From: Hermetia illucens
Lineage: Eukaryota; Arthropoda; Insecta; Diptera; Stratiomyidae
Direction: 5' to 3'
DNA: 64,000 nucleotides
Assembly (NCBI RefSeq): GCF_905115235.1
Contig: NC_051850.1
Span: forward strand, 10,077,841-10,141,840
In this document: one piece after another, positions 11,705 to 24,835 of the stretch
How positions within the stretch are numbered: the stretch's first letter is position 1
How the letters are laid out: every line of letters begins with the position of its first letter
Program-made: the position numbers and the translations under genes
Notes under the pieces: model-generated
Told to the model about the DNA's origin: nothing
Database searches by the model: none
What the model saw: only the letters and a program-made list of their open reading frames with translations

Positions 11705-12889
11705 TATCTCTCGCTTATTTTCCGGATTTAAATGATTAACAAACGAATTCTGCACATTATTTTAGCAAAAAAGAAGTGGCACAAGCTTCCACCCCACTGC
11801 CGGGAATATATCAACTAAGGAATCACCGAAGATGCCATCCGAATTTTGATTTCGTCAACACGAGGAGGAGCTTCTGGGGCGAGATAGGGCGAAACTGACA
11901 AGAAAGTATGAAATGTTGGTAGCAAAATGGTATCAGTACGAGTGCACGAATTACACCCTCTCCAATCAAAACATTATCATAGTATATCGCGTTGATAAAA
12001 TATGTATCACGCTTTGTATCTACTACAAGCATCCAATTACACTGAAATCATAATTGGATCGCACCACGACAAAATAGGTGACATACGTTTTGAAAAAATC
12101 AGCAAGTAAAGGTGGTAAGTTTTTTTTCTGATGATTCAGGATAAAAATGTTTATCAATAAACATTTTCCTGTTAACTGGGGGACATTTTTGTTTTTTTTT
12201 TTTTGAATTCTCATTTGCTATTTCGCTAATTTGATAATTAATTAAATTGAATTTCTGCGTAAGGTGCAGGAGGGTGGGGTAAATATTTGGCTTTGATGCT
12301 CGTAAACATTCGGGAAAAGGTCTCCAATGTTAGAAAAATAGAGCCAACATTGTAAAAATTTTAGGTCGCAATTGGCGACAGAACTCAGAACAGCATGTTC
12401 GGAAAATAGGACAATGGGCATTGTTTTGGGTGATACCAACTGTAAACAAACAATGAGCAACCTTGCTCTACTTGGCTACTTTCGAAAATTGGCTACCAAC
12501 ATGGGTTTGTTCTTTCCGAACAATGTGAACAATTATTTAGTTCAAAGCCCCCAATTCGAAATGGGTCATACCCATAAGGGCATGTCTTGTCTGAAACTGC
12601 AAATTTTGAAACTTGATTGCTACCGAAACGTCAACAACGCCTCGGATAGGGACTAACCTCACGCACACGACCTTTGACTATCAAAGAGGCTTCTCGACAA
12701 TGGTAGCGATGATCCTCAGAATGCTCGTAAAGACAATGGTAAGAGGCTCATGGATTTCTGCAACTTCCACCTGCCCATTGGTGTGGTGGCACATTGTTCG
12801 AGCACAGAGCCTGGCATAAGGTAATTTGGGTATCCCAGGAGCGATCAGATCGACTACTCTGTGATCAGGAATAGATTTAGGAGTTGCCT
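11705..12889. other. Unassigned sequence 5' of gene 2
   Basis: AT-rich sequence with T/A runs (around 12120 and 12190). No domain, splice-consistent exon or repeat family recognised. Confidence 0.4.
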
Positions 12890-14090
12890 TTTTTTTGGAA
12901 TAGGATGGAATAGGATGAATGCGTTTACGCACAGAGTGTTGGACTCCCGCAACAGTATGCTGTCGGACTACCAACTGAACACCTCCCTGTCATCAGAGAA
13001 CTAGCCTGGAAATCTTTGACATATTATTGCGGACTAGCCCTCCCGCTCTCCCGGCTTTGCGAGCCTTCTAGTCAGGGAATCTCTTTCACTAACGGGAGGG
13101 GAGGGGAGGAAGGGAGTTGTTAGTTCAGGGAACCCCTTGCCATCGGGTCCCTTCACCGGTCGAGTTCAATCTTCCTCGCAATAAGAAGATCCCGAACATA
13201 ATGCGTAACACGATTCCAGCTGCCAGCACCCTTCAGCACCTCTCTGACAATGTTGTCTAGAGAGAGCTTCCCTGTGTCTGCATAAAGCTGCTGACGAGAG
13301 CCCTCCCACCTCTCTCAAGAGAAGAAGGTGTGTTCAGCGTCATCCGCCACTCCATTGCAGAACACACAATCAGGAGATCGCACGTTCCCAATCCACTGCA
13401 GGTAAGACTGAAAACCTTCATGCCCGCTTAGAAGTTGGGTAACGAAGTAATCAACCTCACAGTGCGTTCGGTTTAGCCACGGCTAATTTTGCCAAGAGAG
13501 TTGCCACTCGGTAAGGGTGTGTTGACGTTCTTCACCTCTCTTAAGTTCTCGCCCTTACGGCGGTAGATAGTTTTACGCCACTTGGCCAGGAAGGCAATGG
13601 AGATCACTCTCGCGATCATCATCAGGGCCGGTTCGGAGACAGTCCGATAAGCAGACGCCACTCGCAAAGCTACGTACGGGGAGGAACGTACTCTTGCTAG
13701 TTTTCTTCGAGCTCAGTTCGGCAAGGACTCCGACACTCCCCGTTTTCCGTATGGAAAACACCTCTGCTCCCTTATTTTCGGGTTTCATCCTGTACCTGAG
13801 GACTTCCGCAGATGTTTTGCCTTCCGTCGGTTTAATGAGGTCTAGTCCTTCTTGATTTCCTCGTCTTTTCTGCTACAGGCTTTTGATTTGCAGCCTCCTT
13901 GTCGGCGTGGTCAGTTGTTTCCTTTTTTCCATCTCCGCCTTCTACTTTGATAAAGTCCCCTTCAGGCACGTCGTCCTCTTTCCGATTTTTTTCCAGTTCG
14001 CTTTTGCAGTAGACTATCTGCGGTCTGTTTGGCGCAAGCAGCGGTATCAGCGGGAAGTGCGGTTGTTCCTGCTCTCCAATCGTCTTTCAC
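12890..14090 (-). mobile_element. Internally deleted R1-clade LINE: ORF1 fused to ORF2 end and 3' UTR
   Basis: On the minus strand: an ORF1 piece at 14090-13680 ('KPENKGAEVFSIRKTG') with matching sequence at 16350-16580 in the neighbouring copy. It passes directly into the end of ORF2 (13680-13190, 'RSFASGVCLSDCLRTG'), then the 3' UTR (13190-12905, ending near 'gaatgcgtttacgcacag', shared in reverse with 24790). Endonuclease and RT are absent. The sharp change from ORF1 to ORF2 end near 13680 shows one large internal deletion. It sits head to tail with the next copy. Confidence 0.72.
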
Positions 14091-17000
14091 TGCTCTCTAC
14101 GTTCGCCTATACAAGGAGATGCGGTCCAATAGACAAGGAGGGCAATGGGGGTCACTCCCGCGATCACCATCACGGCTGGTTCGAAGGCAATGCGATAAGC
14201 AGACGCCACTCGCAAAGCTCCCGCCTCTCCAAGCGTTGCTCCTATAAGAAGACATCTCCTGGTAGATATAAGGCTCCAATATTCGCCATTAGCCGACTCA
14301 ATGCCCAGACTCCAGCCCTGTCCGCTGCTGCTTTGATTTGCTCGAAGAAGCTGACATTCAAGTCAAGTATTACACCAAGGTATGTAACTGCTGGTTTTGA
14401 CTCTATAGTCAACTCGCCAATTATTATGGGGCGCAGGGTCAAAATGTCCACTTTGGTTTTTTCTAGCGCAAGGCTGAAACGATGAGCAGTCATCCATCCG
14501 CTTACCTGTTGCATCAATATGCTAAGCCTGCTTTGCGCCTGTTCAACAGCGCAACAGGCGCGAGTCTTCGGGCATATTAAGTCTCAGCAGACTAGCGTAG
14601 GAAGCTTTTCAGAGGTCTGGCCCTAAGATGAATCCCTGGGCTACTCCCGGCGCGATTTCCATCCTCCTCTGGTCCTCTAGCATCTCATAGAGCAGGGAGC
14701 GGTTTTTCATATAATCCCTCAATATCCGCAAGAAATAGCTTGGGACGTGGAATGAGTTTTCTAATGTGCCTGGCATATCTGTTCATTTGACGGCATTGAA
14801 GGCGTTTTTGACATCAAGCCTGATGAGGAGCACTATCCGTTGAGATCGGCAGCTATGTGCCTCGGCTCGATAAACCGCATCTACGTCCACCATAATAGCA
14901 TCCACTGAGGATCGGATCTCCCTGTTCTGAATCGGAACTACCTTGAGGATAAATCCCGACAGCGCGGATCGCTCCAGCGAGTCTATTCCTGATAAGCTTC
15001 TCGAGCACTTTCTCGACTGTGTCAGGCATATACAGCGGTCGGTATGCAGACGGGAGGTCTGGGTCTCCTTTACCCTTGCTGATCAGCGTGAGTCTGGCCA
15101 CTTTCCAGCGGCAAAGAAAAATGCCCTCCTTCAAGCAAATGTTGAACGCCCCAAGCAGCAAGTCTGGCCGTTGGCGGAACACCAGTATGTAAACTTCCGC
15201 CGGGATGCCAGCAGGACCTAGCGCTTTTTTATTTTCATAGTGAGAACCGCTTCTTCGACCTTTTTCTGTGTGGAAAAGGGGCAATCCTCAACGCTTTCCG
15301 CGCTATTGACATTAACCCGTACAAGATGTCTGGGGAACAATACCCGTACAATGCGGCCATCTGGCCGATACTTAGTACGCAGGTCTTCCGCAGATCCCCG
15401 ATTTTCCGGCTGACAAGCTTATAGCCAAATCCCCACGGGTTTTCATTCGCCTCGTTGACAAGGTTTTGCCAGCCGCGAGCTTCGCTTTTATTTAGATGCG
15501 AAGTCTCTTTTTTGCTGATCTATACTGTGTTTTTATGGCGCATGCCTCATTGTTGGCGTGCAAACTTTCTGCCAAACGGCGGAGCTTGTGACACTCCCTC
15601 CATAGGTCGGCAATTTCTGGCGTCCACCAATATATAGAAAACTAACCGCAACCGAGGTCCCTACGAGTTATGGAAGCGAATTTACGACGGTGTCAGCTGC
15701 GACGCTAGCACCCCCCGGAGCGTTCTCCAGCGCGGCCCTGCTTGCTCCAAGAGCCTCGACGAACTTCCCGATGTTTGCCCTCGCTACATTCCACAGGCAG
15801 GGGGAGCGTCGCGTTGGTGCACGCCGGCAAGTAGCGTCAACCACTTCGAACGCGATGTACTGGTGATCAGTTGCGAGAAGTCTTCGAGGACTCGCCACCC
15901 ATCCACCAATGATGCCTGAGATTCCGAAGCAAAAGTGTTGTCAGGAATGTTCCCTTCATAGCCTGGGCGCCGAAATATTGGCCTAGATCCGATGGTGAAA
16001 ACTACGAGCCCGGTTCTCGGCGCTACTTCCAAGAACCCGTTTCCTCTGGAGTCTGACTGAGGCATGTCCCATTCAAGAGCCTTGGCATTAAAATCACCGC
16101 CTCCCAGAATTCACCCCCTCCCCCCAAAGACACGAAGTCGAATGTCGTCCAGAACACACTCCCTCTGCTAAGGAATTTCCTCGCATATTCCTCGGGGACT
16201 TCCACCACGGCGATTTTTTGCCTTTGAGCATTTACACAGGCGATACCTATCCAGGCATTGGTTACCACTGAGCATTCACGTTTCATCGCCTCCTCCACTT
16301 CGACCTTTTCTGTGAGGCAGTCAAAACCCCGGATTTCTAGAGAGCACATGGGCTCTAGCCTTTCTTCTTCGCCTTCTTTTTTTGCGACCTGGAAACTACT
16401 TTGATAAAGTCTGCTTCAGGCACATCGTCCCCTTTCTGGTGTTTCCCCGGTTCGCTTTGAAGTGGGCTATCTGAAGTCCGTTTGACGCAAGCAGCGTTCT
16501 CAGCGGGAAGTGCGGCTGTTTTTGCTCTCCAACCGTCTTTCGCGGCTTTCCTGCAGTTTCATCAGTACGTTTTTGACGCCTTTGCTGACGTTCCTCTGAA
16601 GGAACGTTGCCGACCGCATACGCTTCACCACTGTTGCGCATTTCCTGATGAGCCTTTGCTCTTCGGCTCTAGCTAGGACTGTCGACTGCACTTCTGCTCG
16701 GTTCGTGTCCGAAACCACTCAGGACTAGCAATTCTCACGGGCTTTATTTCGGAACAGAGGCACTACAGGGTATTGCAGTTGCCATTCCCGCACGATCAGT
16801 CGTGCCAGTTGATAAGCCTTCCTGTTCATTTGGGCGTCCCCATGTCACGTCGGGTATGTTAGCCCTCGCTGACTCTTACACTGATCGCTGCAATGAAAGA
16901 CGTATTTTTGTGCTGTTCCCAAACGCACTCAACTTTTCCTCCTTCCCTGTTATATCGTCGATTTTTTTAATGGTTTATGAGTATTCTCCATGGAAAATTC

Positions 17001-17340
17001 ACCAGCGCGTCGTGAGCAAGGAAGCGGGCCGCAATAGTCAGGAACAGGTGTACCTTCGGAGCCACAGCCCCTACCCCAGCTACCTGCTGCCTGATCTACG
17101 ATTACCTGATCCCGGTATTCACGGATGAATCATTGCTCGCTCGGGGCAACGCGGTCTACTAACACCGGTTCAATGCACACTACCCGACCAGGGTTCCGAA
17201 GGGGCTGGCTCCTGATATACGTCACAACTACCAGTTTGGCATGAACTAGGATCAAATCACTCCATCGACGTTGAGATCTGTCGAGCTGTTAAAGGTCGCT
17301 GACGACCCCTGAGGCAAGGAGTTGCCTGCTGGCTGTGCGT
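14091..17340 (-). mobile_element. R1-clade LINE, ORF1, partial endonuclease, RT
   Basis: Minus strand, 5' to 3': a 5' leader (about 17340-16740, whose block at 17190-17330 matches 22100-21920 in opposite orientation); ORF1 coiled and gag segments (16730-16030, 'ARAEEQRLIRKCATVVKR' and 'VVEVPEEYARKFLSRGSV'); the C-terminal half of the endonuclease (16065-15670, 'DNTFASESQASLVDGW'); the RT N-terminal half (15284-14853, 'LISKGKGDPDLPSAYRPLY'); and the thumb region (14517-14240, 'WMTAHRFSLALEKTKVDI'). ORF1 joins the endonuclease without the zinc knuckles and the first half of the nuclease, and the segment that should carry YADD (near 14560) is missing. The copy is therefore dead, but it is the most readable of its family here. 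Confidence 0.78.
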
Positions 17341-19269
17341 AACAAAATAGGCGCTAATATCGACCTCGAACAGGATTACCATCTGATGTTCGCTTAAATT
17401 CGCTTGCGTGTTTCGTCTGCCACTTCTCGTAGGGTTGTAAAGCTACGATCCCCAAGTTCAAAATCGACCCGCCTATATGATCCAACTGGCACTCCATAGT
17501 GGGAGAGCTATCTTTGCACTGGTCAGGAAAGCAGAAGATGCCGCAGAACGCAATAATTTCATAAGTGTATACTGCATCACGAGAGAGCTGCAGAGCCAAT
17601 TTTTTGATGGTCCTGCGAAGTACGCTTCTAACCCACGATGACGAAAAACTGAACACTTAGAAAGAACGTTTCACCACGGTTCTTTACCCTATCGCATCCG
17701 GTGATTTTCCTCCTCCTGTGGATGAAATGATTAGCCACCGTAACATGCGGAGTAGGGGGGTGAGTTTCATCTTGCTCAACGCAACTCCAGTTTGGGGAAT
17801 GGAATTACATACTCATGCAATGCACGTAAACTGAGTGCAATCTTCAAAAATACAGCCCTAAAGCGTTTTCCATCTTGGGGATGATACCGGTTGACGTCTT
17901 AACAAGTGCGACGACGAACATATACAATAGCAAGTCCATATCTAGAAATAAGTGGCAACAACGACGGAAACTCCAACTCCATGATTAGATCGACAATGCG
18001 AAAGGGTGAGAAAGCCAGGAAAGCCTGTTTTCAAGCGCTGCGTATAGAAGAAAGAAGATCAAGTTAGAGTTACCACCGCCCCATTAAAAAATGTGGAGAA
18101 GGCGATACCCTCTCTCTCAGCTAAACGTTCCTGTAACTTCAAATAGGATTTTGATTTAAAACTGTATATTATCGACTGTCAAACTAGCCCAAGTACCCTT
18201 CATGGGATTCCTAACTCCAGCAATATTTTATGAAGGGCAACATGTTCAGTATAGACTTTCAGTCCTTTCTAGACCATATTCGCCAAAACCTTGGAGGATG
18301 CGTATTTCAGAGATATAGCTCCATAATTCTAGCAACAGAGTCGACCTCTATTTTCAGATTTTGCGTCGACCCATTTTCAAGATTTTGTGTCAAACTAAAC
18401 ATTATTAAAATCGGTTGAACTACATAACAACGTCCCGCAGGTAGGGTACAACCAAAATGTGGCGCCACTACACTTTTTCCTGTTTCCAAAATCAATAAAG
18501 ACTATTCAGAAGACCTACCTCAATAAAATCCCCAAAAAAAATTTAGATTAACCCCGACCTTAACTTTAATATAATTCACACCCATGACAGCTTGTGATGA
18601 GTTGTGTCTGTTCTGCACGGAACCGAATGTCGTCCAAATGTTTTTTTTTAGTTTTGGTTCTAGCCCAATAAAGGGGGGTCCATGGACCGGAAACCGAGAA
18701 GGATAGTTTCTTTCCAATTGATTCGGTGAATTTGATGGCGGCCTTAGGACCTTTTTATATTTTCACCGATGCCTTCCTGAAAATCCATAGGATCTAAGTC
18801 AAACGCTGACACCACTGTGTCGATTCTAAAGGACCTTATTTTGAGAAATTTCAAGTGTTCATAAATATGTTGAATTTCAATGAACCTCTTTTTATGACTA
18901 TGTAGTGAGTCATTCCATAGCCTACTCCAGTACAAAATGGAAAATGAGCCTACACCTACCTATCGCACCAGCACTACCAACCAAGATCCAAGCATTGATT
19001 TAAACCCACCATTGCAAATATAGAACCCTTGAAAACATGCTACCAGAATGTTTCCATCAAATTTTTGCGATCGATTCACCGGAAACATAGATTTCTATCA
19101 GAAAAAATAAATTTCAAGTACACTATCTAACGTTCAGTTTCATTTAATTCATCTACGATAGGGACCTTCCATTGAAATAATATACAACATTGTCAATGAA
19201 AAACAAAACACCTCAGACGTGAAGTCTAGAAAGTATCTATCAATGTTTCCACTGAAAATTGGGAAGTTC
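17341..19269. other. Unassigned sequence
   Basis: No recognised gene or element. A 100-codon minus-strand open frame (17354-17656) has an ordinary amino-acid mix but no family I know. Sequence from 18230 to 18940 is AT-rich with only short frames. Confidence 0.4.
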
Positions 19270-19850
19270 ATACATACTCGTAACTACCAACCTTTAAGGG
19301 TAGTTGAACTATCTTCAGTGGAATTCTTGATTGCAAAATATCGATCACGCCACAAGTCCAACGCAACAGCTTCGTCTCCGTTACTGCAAGTCGCAGTTCA
19401 TTGTCTTTTATAGTCGGCCAACACTAAGAACCATAGAGAGCGACAGGACGGACGACATTGTGGTAAATTTTATATTTGAGACATTCGTTGATACGTCGAT
19501 CACAAAGAAGGCCAGTTGTGGAATGCCACATCATCCAGGTTGCGTTAATGCGTGAAGCGATTTCATAACGTAGTTCTCCATTGGCTGACAGCATTGACTC
19601 AAGGTATTTAAATCGCTCAGTTCTGGGCAGGTCACTGCCGCTGACAATAATTGTGCCTGTTTCATGGGAATCGGTCGTCAAAAATTCAATTTTATTAAGA
19701 TTCAATCTGAGTCTCATCTTTATCTTGTGGATACGTCTTGCCGAGGATGGTAGGTACCTCCCTATACATATGCATCCTCTATTCTTCTTCTTCTTTGGCA
19801 CTATAGTCCGAAGTCGGTTATTGGCCTCTCCTCTTTAAACTGAAACTGCG
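19270..19850 (-). mobile_element. RTE-like LINE fragment (RT C-terminal region)
   Basis: Minus-strand translation gives the characteristic late-RT blocks 'FKYLESMLSANGELRYEIAS', 'CDRRINECLKYKIYHNVV' and 'RPVALYGS', followed after a stop by 'CWPTIKDNELRLAVTETKLL' (about 19420-19340). These are typical of insect RTE-type elements. The 5' parts (endonuclease, catalytic RT) are absent, so it is a 5'-truncated fragment. Confidence 0.75.
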
Positions 19851-20469
19851 AAAGCAAATTTGACTCAAATACCCGTCATGGGGAGTAAACAAGATGACAG
19901 CATCGGGTGGTTTTATAACTTCATGAAGAGACACCGTGTTTATCCCTGCGCACTCCGGAAGAAACCAGTTTGGGGAGAACCACAAGTTTCAACAGAACGT
20001 ACAACGTTGACGAGACAGGAATCACAACAGTGCAAAAACCAGACAGAGCAGTTGCATGAAAAGGATTCAACCAAAGACGACATATATCCTCAGCTGAAAG
20101 AGGATGTCTAGTGACTCTCGCAGCATGCATTTCCGCGGGAGATGCTACGATTCCACCTATTTTACCCCAACAGACATGCGCTCTATCTATCAATTTAGCC
20201 ACTCATATATCACAAGTGGCATCTTGATAGGTTGATTAAGTGTAGGTATGGGTTCATCTAGTATCAACAGATCCTTAGCTATGTTAGCTTTCAACGAGAG
20301 CTACCTGTCTGGACTACTGAGCTTGCGAAACCCATGCGTGTGGAATAGTACTTCTCTCTGAAAAAATTCAAAGTCAACACTGGAGAGATAGCGCCAGCCA
20401 GGGCGTTCCTCTACTCACAGCTCGAGTCAAGCTACTTTCTAGGTCAAATTGGACTATCCTGGTGGGTCG
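19851..20469. other. Unassigned sequence
   Basis: No recognised feature. It lies between an RTE-like and a Loa-like fragment. Confidence 0.35.
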
Positions 20470-21450
20470 TATGGATACTATCCATTCCATAATACACCAC
20501 TCGAATCCAATTCTGATTGAAGTCTCAAAGGCCGGATGGAAGTCAGGCTATACTGCTTGTAGTGCAGCGGCCACTCAACGGTCCTAAAAACCTCGTGAAG
20601 AGCAGTTCTTGTGGATTTGTCTTTGAAACAGGGATGCTGAGATGTGAAAATGGCTGACTCCTCCATGATCGCCTTCAAATGGATAACCATCGAATCTTAT
20701 AGCCCAGCTAACTTTATCATCGGTAATTACCGGCTTGACAATCACACAAGACTCAACATACCCTCCAAGCAAGGTTCTCCCTGACAGTCCTCCCCGCTAG
20801 CAGGAGAAGTCCATAAAAACTAGCTGCAGAGTGTCACAAGACTATACCGTCCAGGAGCCTTCCGTGTTTTTAGGAAAGGAAAGGTCCTATTTTCCTTTGC
20901 TAGAACTTTACTGAGACTCACAGACTCCTACAATATTCTGGCAATAGTCCAGTAACCACCACTTCTTGGCAGTCTTGATGACTTACTTGCATGTCTGCCA
21001 GTCTGTAGCCTATAACAGATTTGGAGATCTCCCTGTTGAGCTTCCTGAGATTGGACAAATCTTGATTCTACCGCGGTAGCAATATCTATTTGCGGTATTT
21101 TGCAGGTACTCGACGATTTTGAATACCTTTTCCTGAGCTCCCATCTTTGACTCCAGTTCGTCTGTTGTGCAAATGTTGCCATTGCGAACACTGGAAAGTT
21201 TTTTCTCGATAATTTGATAAAACTTCTTCAATCTGACAAATCCTCTTTGAGTTCATCTTCCTAGACTATTTGAAAAGTAAAAGACCTTTACAGCAAGGTT
21301 CGGACTGGCGCTTATCATTCCGCTAATCAACAGACTATGGAAGGCCTCCGGTTACTGACTTTTGAGTAGAACTCCAGTGAACTTCTGCTTCTTCGCTGGT
21401 TTTCTTAACCGACATTCTCGCCAGCCTTTGTTCCTTTGGGGGACCCTCGG
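20470..21450 (-). mobile_element. Loa-clade LINE relic (linker and early RT)
   Basis: The minus-strand block 20690-20560 encodes 'STRTALHEVFRTVEWPLHYK', the segment preceding the FLDIEGAF box in Loa elements. The stretch 20740-21430 aligns base by base with 30210-30720 on the same strand (for example 'cataccctccaagcaaggtt' against 'cataccctccatgcaaggtt'). Both are relics of one Loa-like family, distinct in detail from the better preserved element at 50.5 kb. Confidence 0.6.
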
Positions 21451-21849
21451 CGTCGACGCTTTTAGGATAGGAGTTTCGTGGTTCTGCCGACCCCATGAGT
21501 GATTCAGGATATACCTACCTTAACTAGCCCTGTCGCTAAGGTAAGAGTGTTAACTGAAACTGAAGGTGGCCAAGGAATTGAATCCACCAGAGGACAATCT
21601 TTCACTTAGCTACGCAACTCTCGACTATTCCCGTTAGCCTGAGGTCCGATTATTACCTTTTCCAATACATATATAGTGAAGGTGTCACGAGGCAGGTTAT
21701 TGCAGTTTACTTGCGATTTATTGCGGGTTTTCAAGGGTGACCCATTCAGTTGGCGAACGCCAAAGAACCTATTTCCCCTCCGGGGTCCTCAATGATCCTT
21801 AACGGGTCGCTTACGATAATAGGAGTGACGTCCCCGAGGTGACCAGGCA
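21451..21849. other. Unassigned sequence
   Basis: Possibly the far 5' leader of the following R1-clade copy, but no second copy in the window confirms this. Confidence 0.25.
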
Positions 21850-24835
21850 AATAGTTTTGACCCCCTCGCTGGCATAATACCTGCGTCCTACGTAGTAGCC
21901 TCGGGAAAGTTTCTTGGTGAAGAGCGAACTGCTAACGACTGATACACGCCGGGACACACTCGAAGTCGCCGGAGCCATCGACAACTCCTTGTGGACGTCA
22001 ATGGTGTAATGTGAGTTTAGCTCTGCCAAGATGGTAGTTGTGACATGTATCAGCAGCCAGCCCCTTCAGGACCCTAGTCGGGTAGTGTACACTTTCACTA
22101 TAATGCAAATCAAAGCTGATTTATTGCTCATCTGTGAGCAGTACCAAAACAAGGAGGGGTCCTTGCCCAAGGCCGAGGGGACGGCTTTGTATGTTCGATA
22201 TTCGATGTTTAAGGATAACGTTTTTCAGTATCTATTTTACGCCGAATGAGACGATGCGGATCTTCGACGCAGGCTTCATGCTCTTGAGGAGACTATCTTG
22301 GGCACAAAGGGGCGGATCCTGGTCGAGGGTGAGTGAGGCATACCTCACCCAAACTCCAGACGGAAACGAATTCCCGAAATAGCGGCGAGAACAGGACTGG
22401 TAGTTTTAAACACCGGATTCACCCCAACGTTCCGACCCAAAAGTTGCAGTGGAAGCACTTCAGACGTAACCTTCACGTAAGAATCACTGATGCCGCTGGT
22501 GACCATAGTGGGCGGGCGGTGAGTTCTGGAAGACTTCTCGGCAAGCGACCATCAATACATTGCCTTGGAAGTGGTTGACGCAAACTCTCCGTGTGCGCCA
22601 CCCCGGCGCTCTTTCTGTGCATGGAACGTTGTAAAGGTGAGCACCGGGAGGTTTGTCCTAACCCTTGGAACAGGTGGGGCCGCACTGGAAAGTATTCCTG
22701 GGGGTGCTGACGCTGCAACTGACACTGTCATAAATTCAGTTATCGGCGGAAATTGCAGAGCTTCGGAAGGAGTATTACAGATTCCGCCGCTTGACACAAC
22801 GTCAAACCACCGGGAGGAGGCATATTCCATAACGACAGAGTACAGATCAGCCAAAAGAAGACCCGGCAGCGCAATAAAAAAGAGCAAAGTTCGCTGCTCA
22901 CAGGATTTGGTCGACGAGGTGAATGGGGAACCGTGGGGACTCGGTTGCAAACATGAAAAATCGGGGCTCTGCGGAAGCCCTGTTTACTTGAAGCCAAGCA
23001 GATGAACCGCATTGTCCGCCGCATTCAACGCCTGCCCGAAAGAGGGCATTTTTCCTTCTCGTTGGGAGGTGGCGAGGCTTGCGCTGATCAGCAAATAGAA
23101 AGGCTACCCTAAGTTGCCGTCTTCATACCGACACTGCTAGAAAAGTGCTCGAAAAGCTCATCAGAAGTAAACTCGCTGAAGCAATACGCATTGCCCGAGG
23201 TTTATCTCCACAGAGTAGGAAGATCCACAGTTGATGCTGTCTTGTAAGTCGTGGATACCGTTCATCGAACGGAGGCACATAGCCACCGGTTTCGACTGGT
23301 GGTGCTCCTCGTAACGCTTGACGTCAGAAACGCCTTTAATTCCTTAAGATGGAAAGACATTCTAGATACACTAGACAATTTTTGCCACGTGCCGAACTGT
23401 CTCTTAGGCATATTGACGGACAATCTGGCGCCCTGCTCTATGAAACGCTAGAGGGTCAGAGGAGGATGGAAGTCGTGTCGGGGGTAACACAGGGATCCAT
23501 CCTAGGGCCGGACCTCTGGAACGCTACTTATGATAGTTTACTTAAACTGACATGCCAGAAGAGTGGCGCCTGGTCAGTCATGCAAGTGATGCCACTGTTG
23601 AACAGCGCAAAGCAGACTTGATATATTGATGCAACGGGTAAGCGGATGAATGACTGCTCGTGGCTTCAACCTTGTAAAAAATCAAAGTAGTCATCCTGAC
23701 TGAAAAAAAAATTCCGACCATGCGTTCCATATCGTTCGGCAAGTCGATAATGGAGTCAAAATCAACGGTAAGGTACCTTGGACTCTTGACTCAAAGATGA
23801 GCTTTTTTGAGCAAATCAAAGCAGAAGCAAACAAATCTGGAGCTGGAGTTTTGGCGTTAAGCAGACTAATGGCAAATATTGGGGATCCTACGCCTGATGA
23901 GTACAACGCAGTCTGTTCTCCTCCACCGTGCAGAGGTATGGGCTGACGCTCTTGGCAAGGAGGTATATCGTAAGCGTCTCACACAAGTACAGAGACGGGG
24001 AGTTCTGCCGGTGGGGTCTGCGTACCGCACTCTCCCTGAACCGGCAGTGATGGTGATTGCGGGAGGGATCCCCGCTGTCCTTCTTGCTAAGGAACATCAA
24101 GCCATTTACAAGCGTAAGTAAGAAGAGCTAAAGGCGGTGGTTGGTCGTGAAGAACGGCAACGCACCCTAAATGAGTGGCAACTCTCTCGGTAAAATGAAA
24201 CTAGAGGCAGACGGACTGCTTGGCTCATTGGTAACTTTGGTGCGTGGCTGAATCAGAAGCATGGTGAGACTGACTATTTCTTTACCCAGTTCTTAGGTGG
24301 GCAAGGAGGTGTTTGGTCTTACCTGCACAAGATTGGAAAGGCACGATCTTCGGATTCCGTGTTTGGCAATGGAGATATGGACGACGCCCATCATATATTT
24401 TTTGTGAAGGTGGGATGGGATTCGTCAACAGTTCCATTGTAACACGGGAGATTCTCTCCAAACAACATTGTCGATGAGATGCTTAGGAGCGCTGGGAGGT
24501 GGAGCTGTGTTGCCCATTACGATCAGGTCCTTCTGGTTGCAAAGAATGTAAAGCTCGATCGGTGGAGGAACCCGATGGCGGGGGTTCCGTGAACGGACAA
24601 TTCCCCTCATCTTCTCCCCTCCCGTTGGCCAAAACAGTTCCCTGATTTGAATGCTCCGCAAGGCAGGAGAGCTCCGAGACTAACCCGAAGAAACGTGACA
24701 AACGGTTCCAGGCTAGCTCTCTGACGATGGGGAGCTGTTTTGTTGTTAGTCCGGTAGTGCGTACGATCACGGGAGTCCACTCTGTGCGTAAATGCATTCA
24801 CTTACCCCTCCAAAAGAAATGAACCTATTTGGGAG
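21850..24835 (+). mobile_element. R1-clade LINE lacking ORF1
   Basis: A 5' leader block (21920-22100) also occurs, inverted, at 17190-17330. It passes straight into the endonuclease (22110-22740: 'IKADLLLICEQYQNKEG', then 'VVDANSPCAPPRRSF' and 'GGADAATDTVINSVI'). The linker (to about 23000), RT (23000-23620, 'VTQGSILGPDLWNATYDS'), thumb and C-terminus (23640-24560) and 3' UTR (24570-24835) follow. ORF1 is missing, apparently by one internal deletion. The expected YADD after 'SGAW' near 23570 is not readable, and frame changes are common. Same family as the copies at 12.9-17.3 kb. Confidence 0.75.

Noticed and set aside
13883-14485. 200-codon plus-strand open frame
   Set aside because: It is antisense to R1-clade ORF1 and ORF2 sequence, whose conserved blocks are all on the minus strand. 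The frame spans a junction between two different copies.
22552-22950. 132-codon minus-strand open frame
   Set aside because: Antisense to the R1-clade endonuclease and linker, which read correctly on the plus strand.
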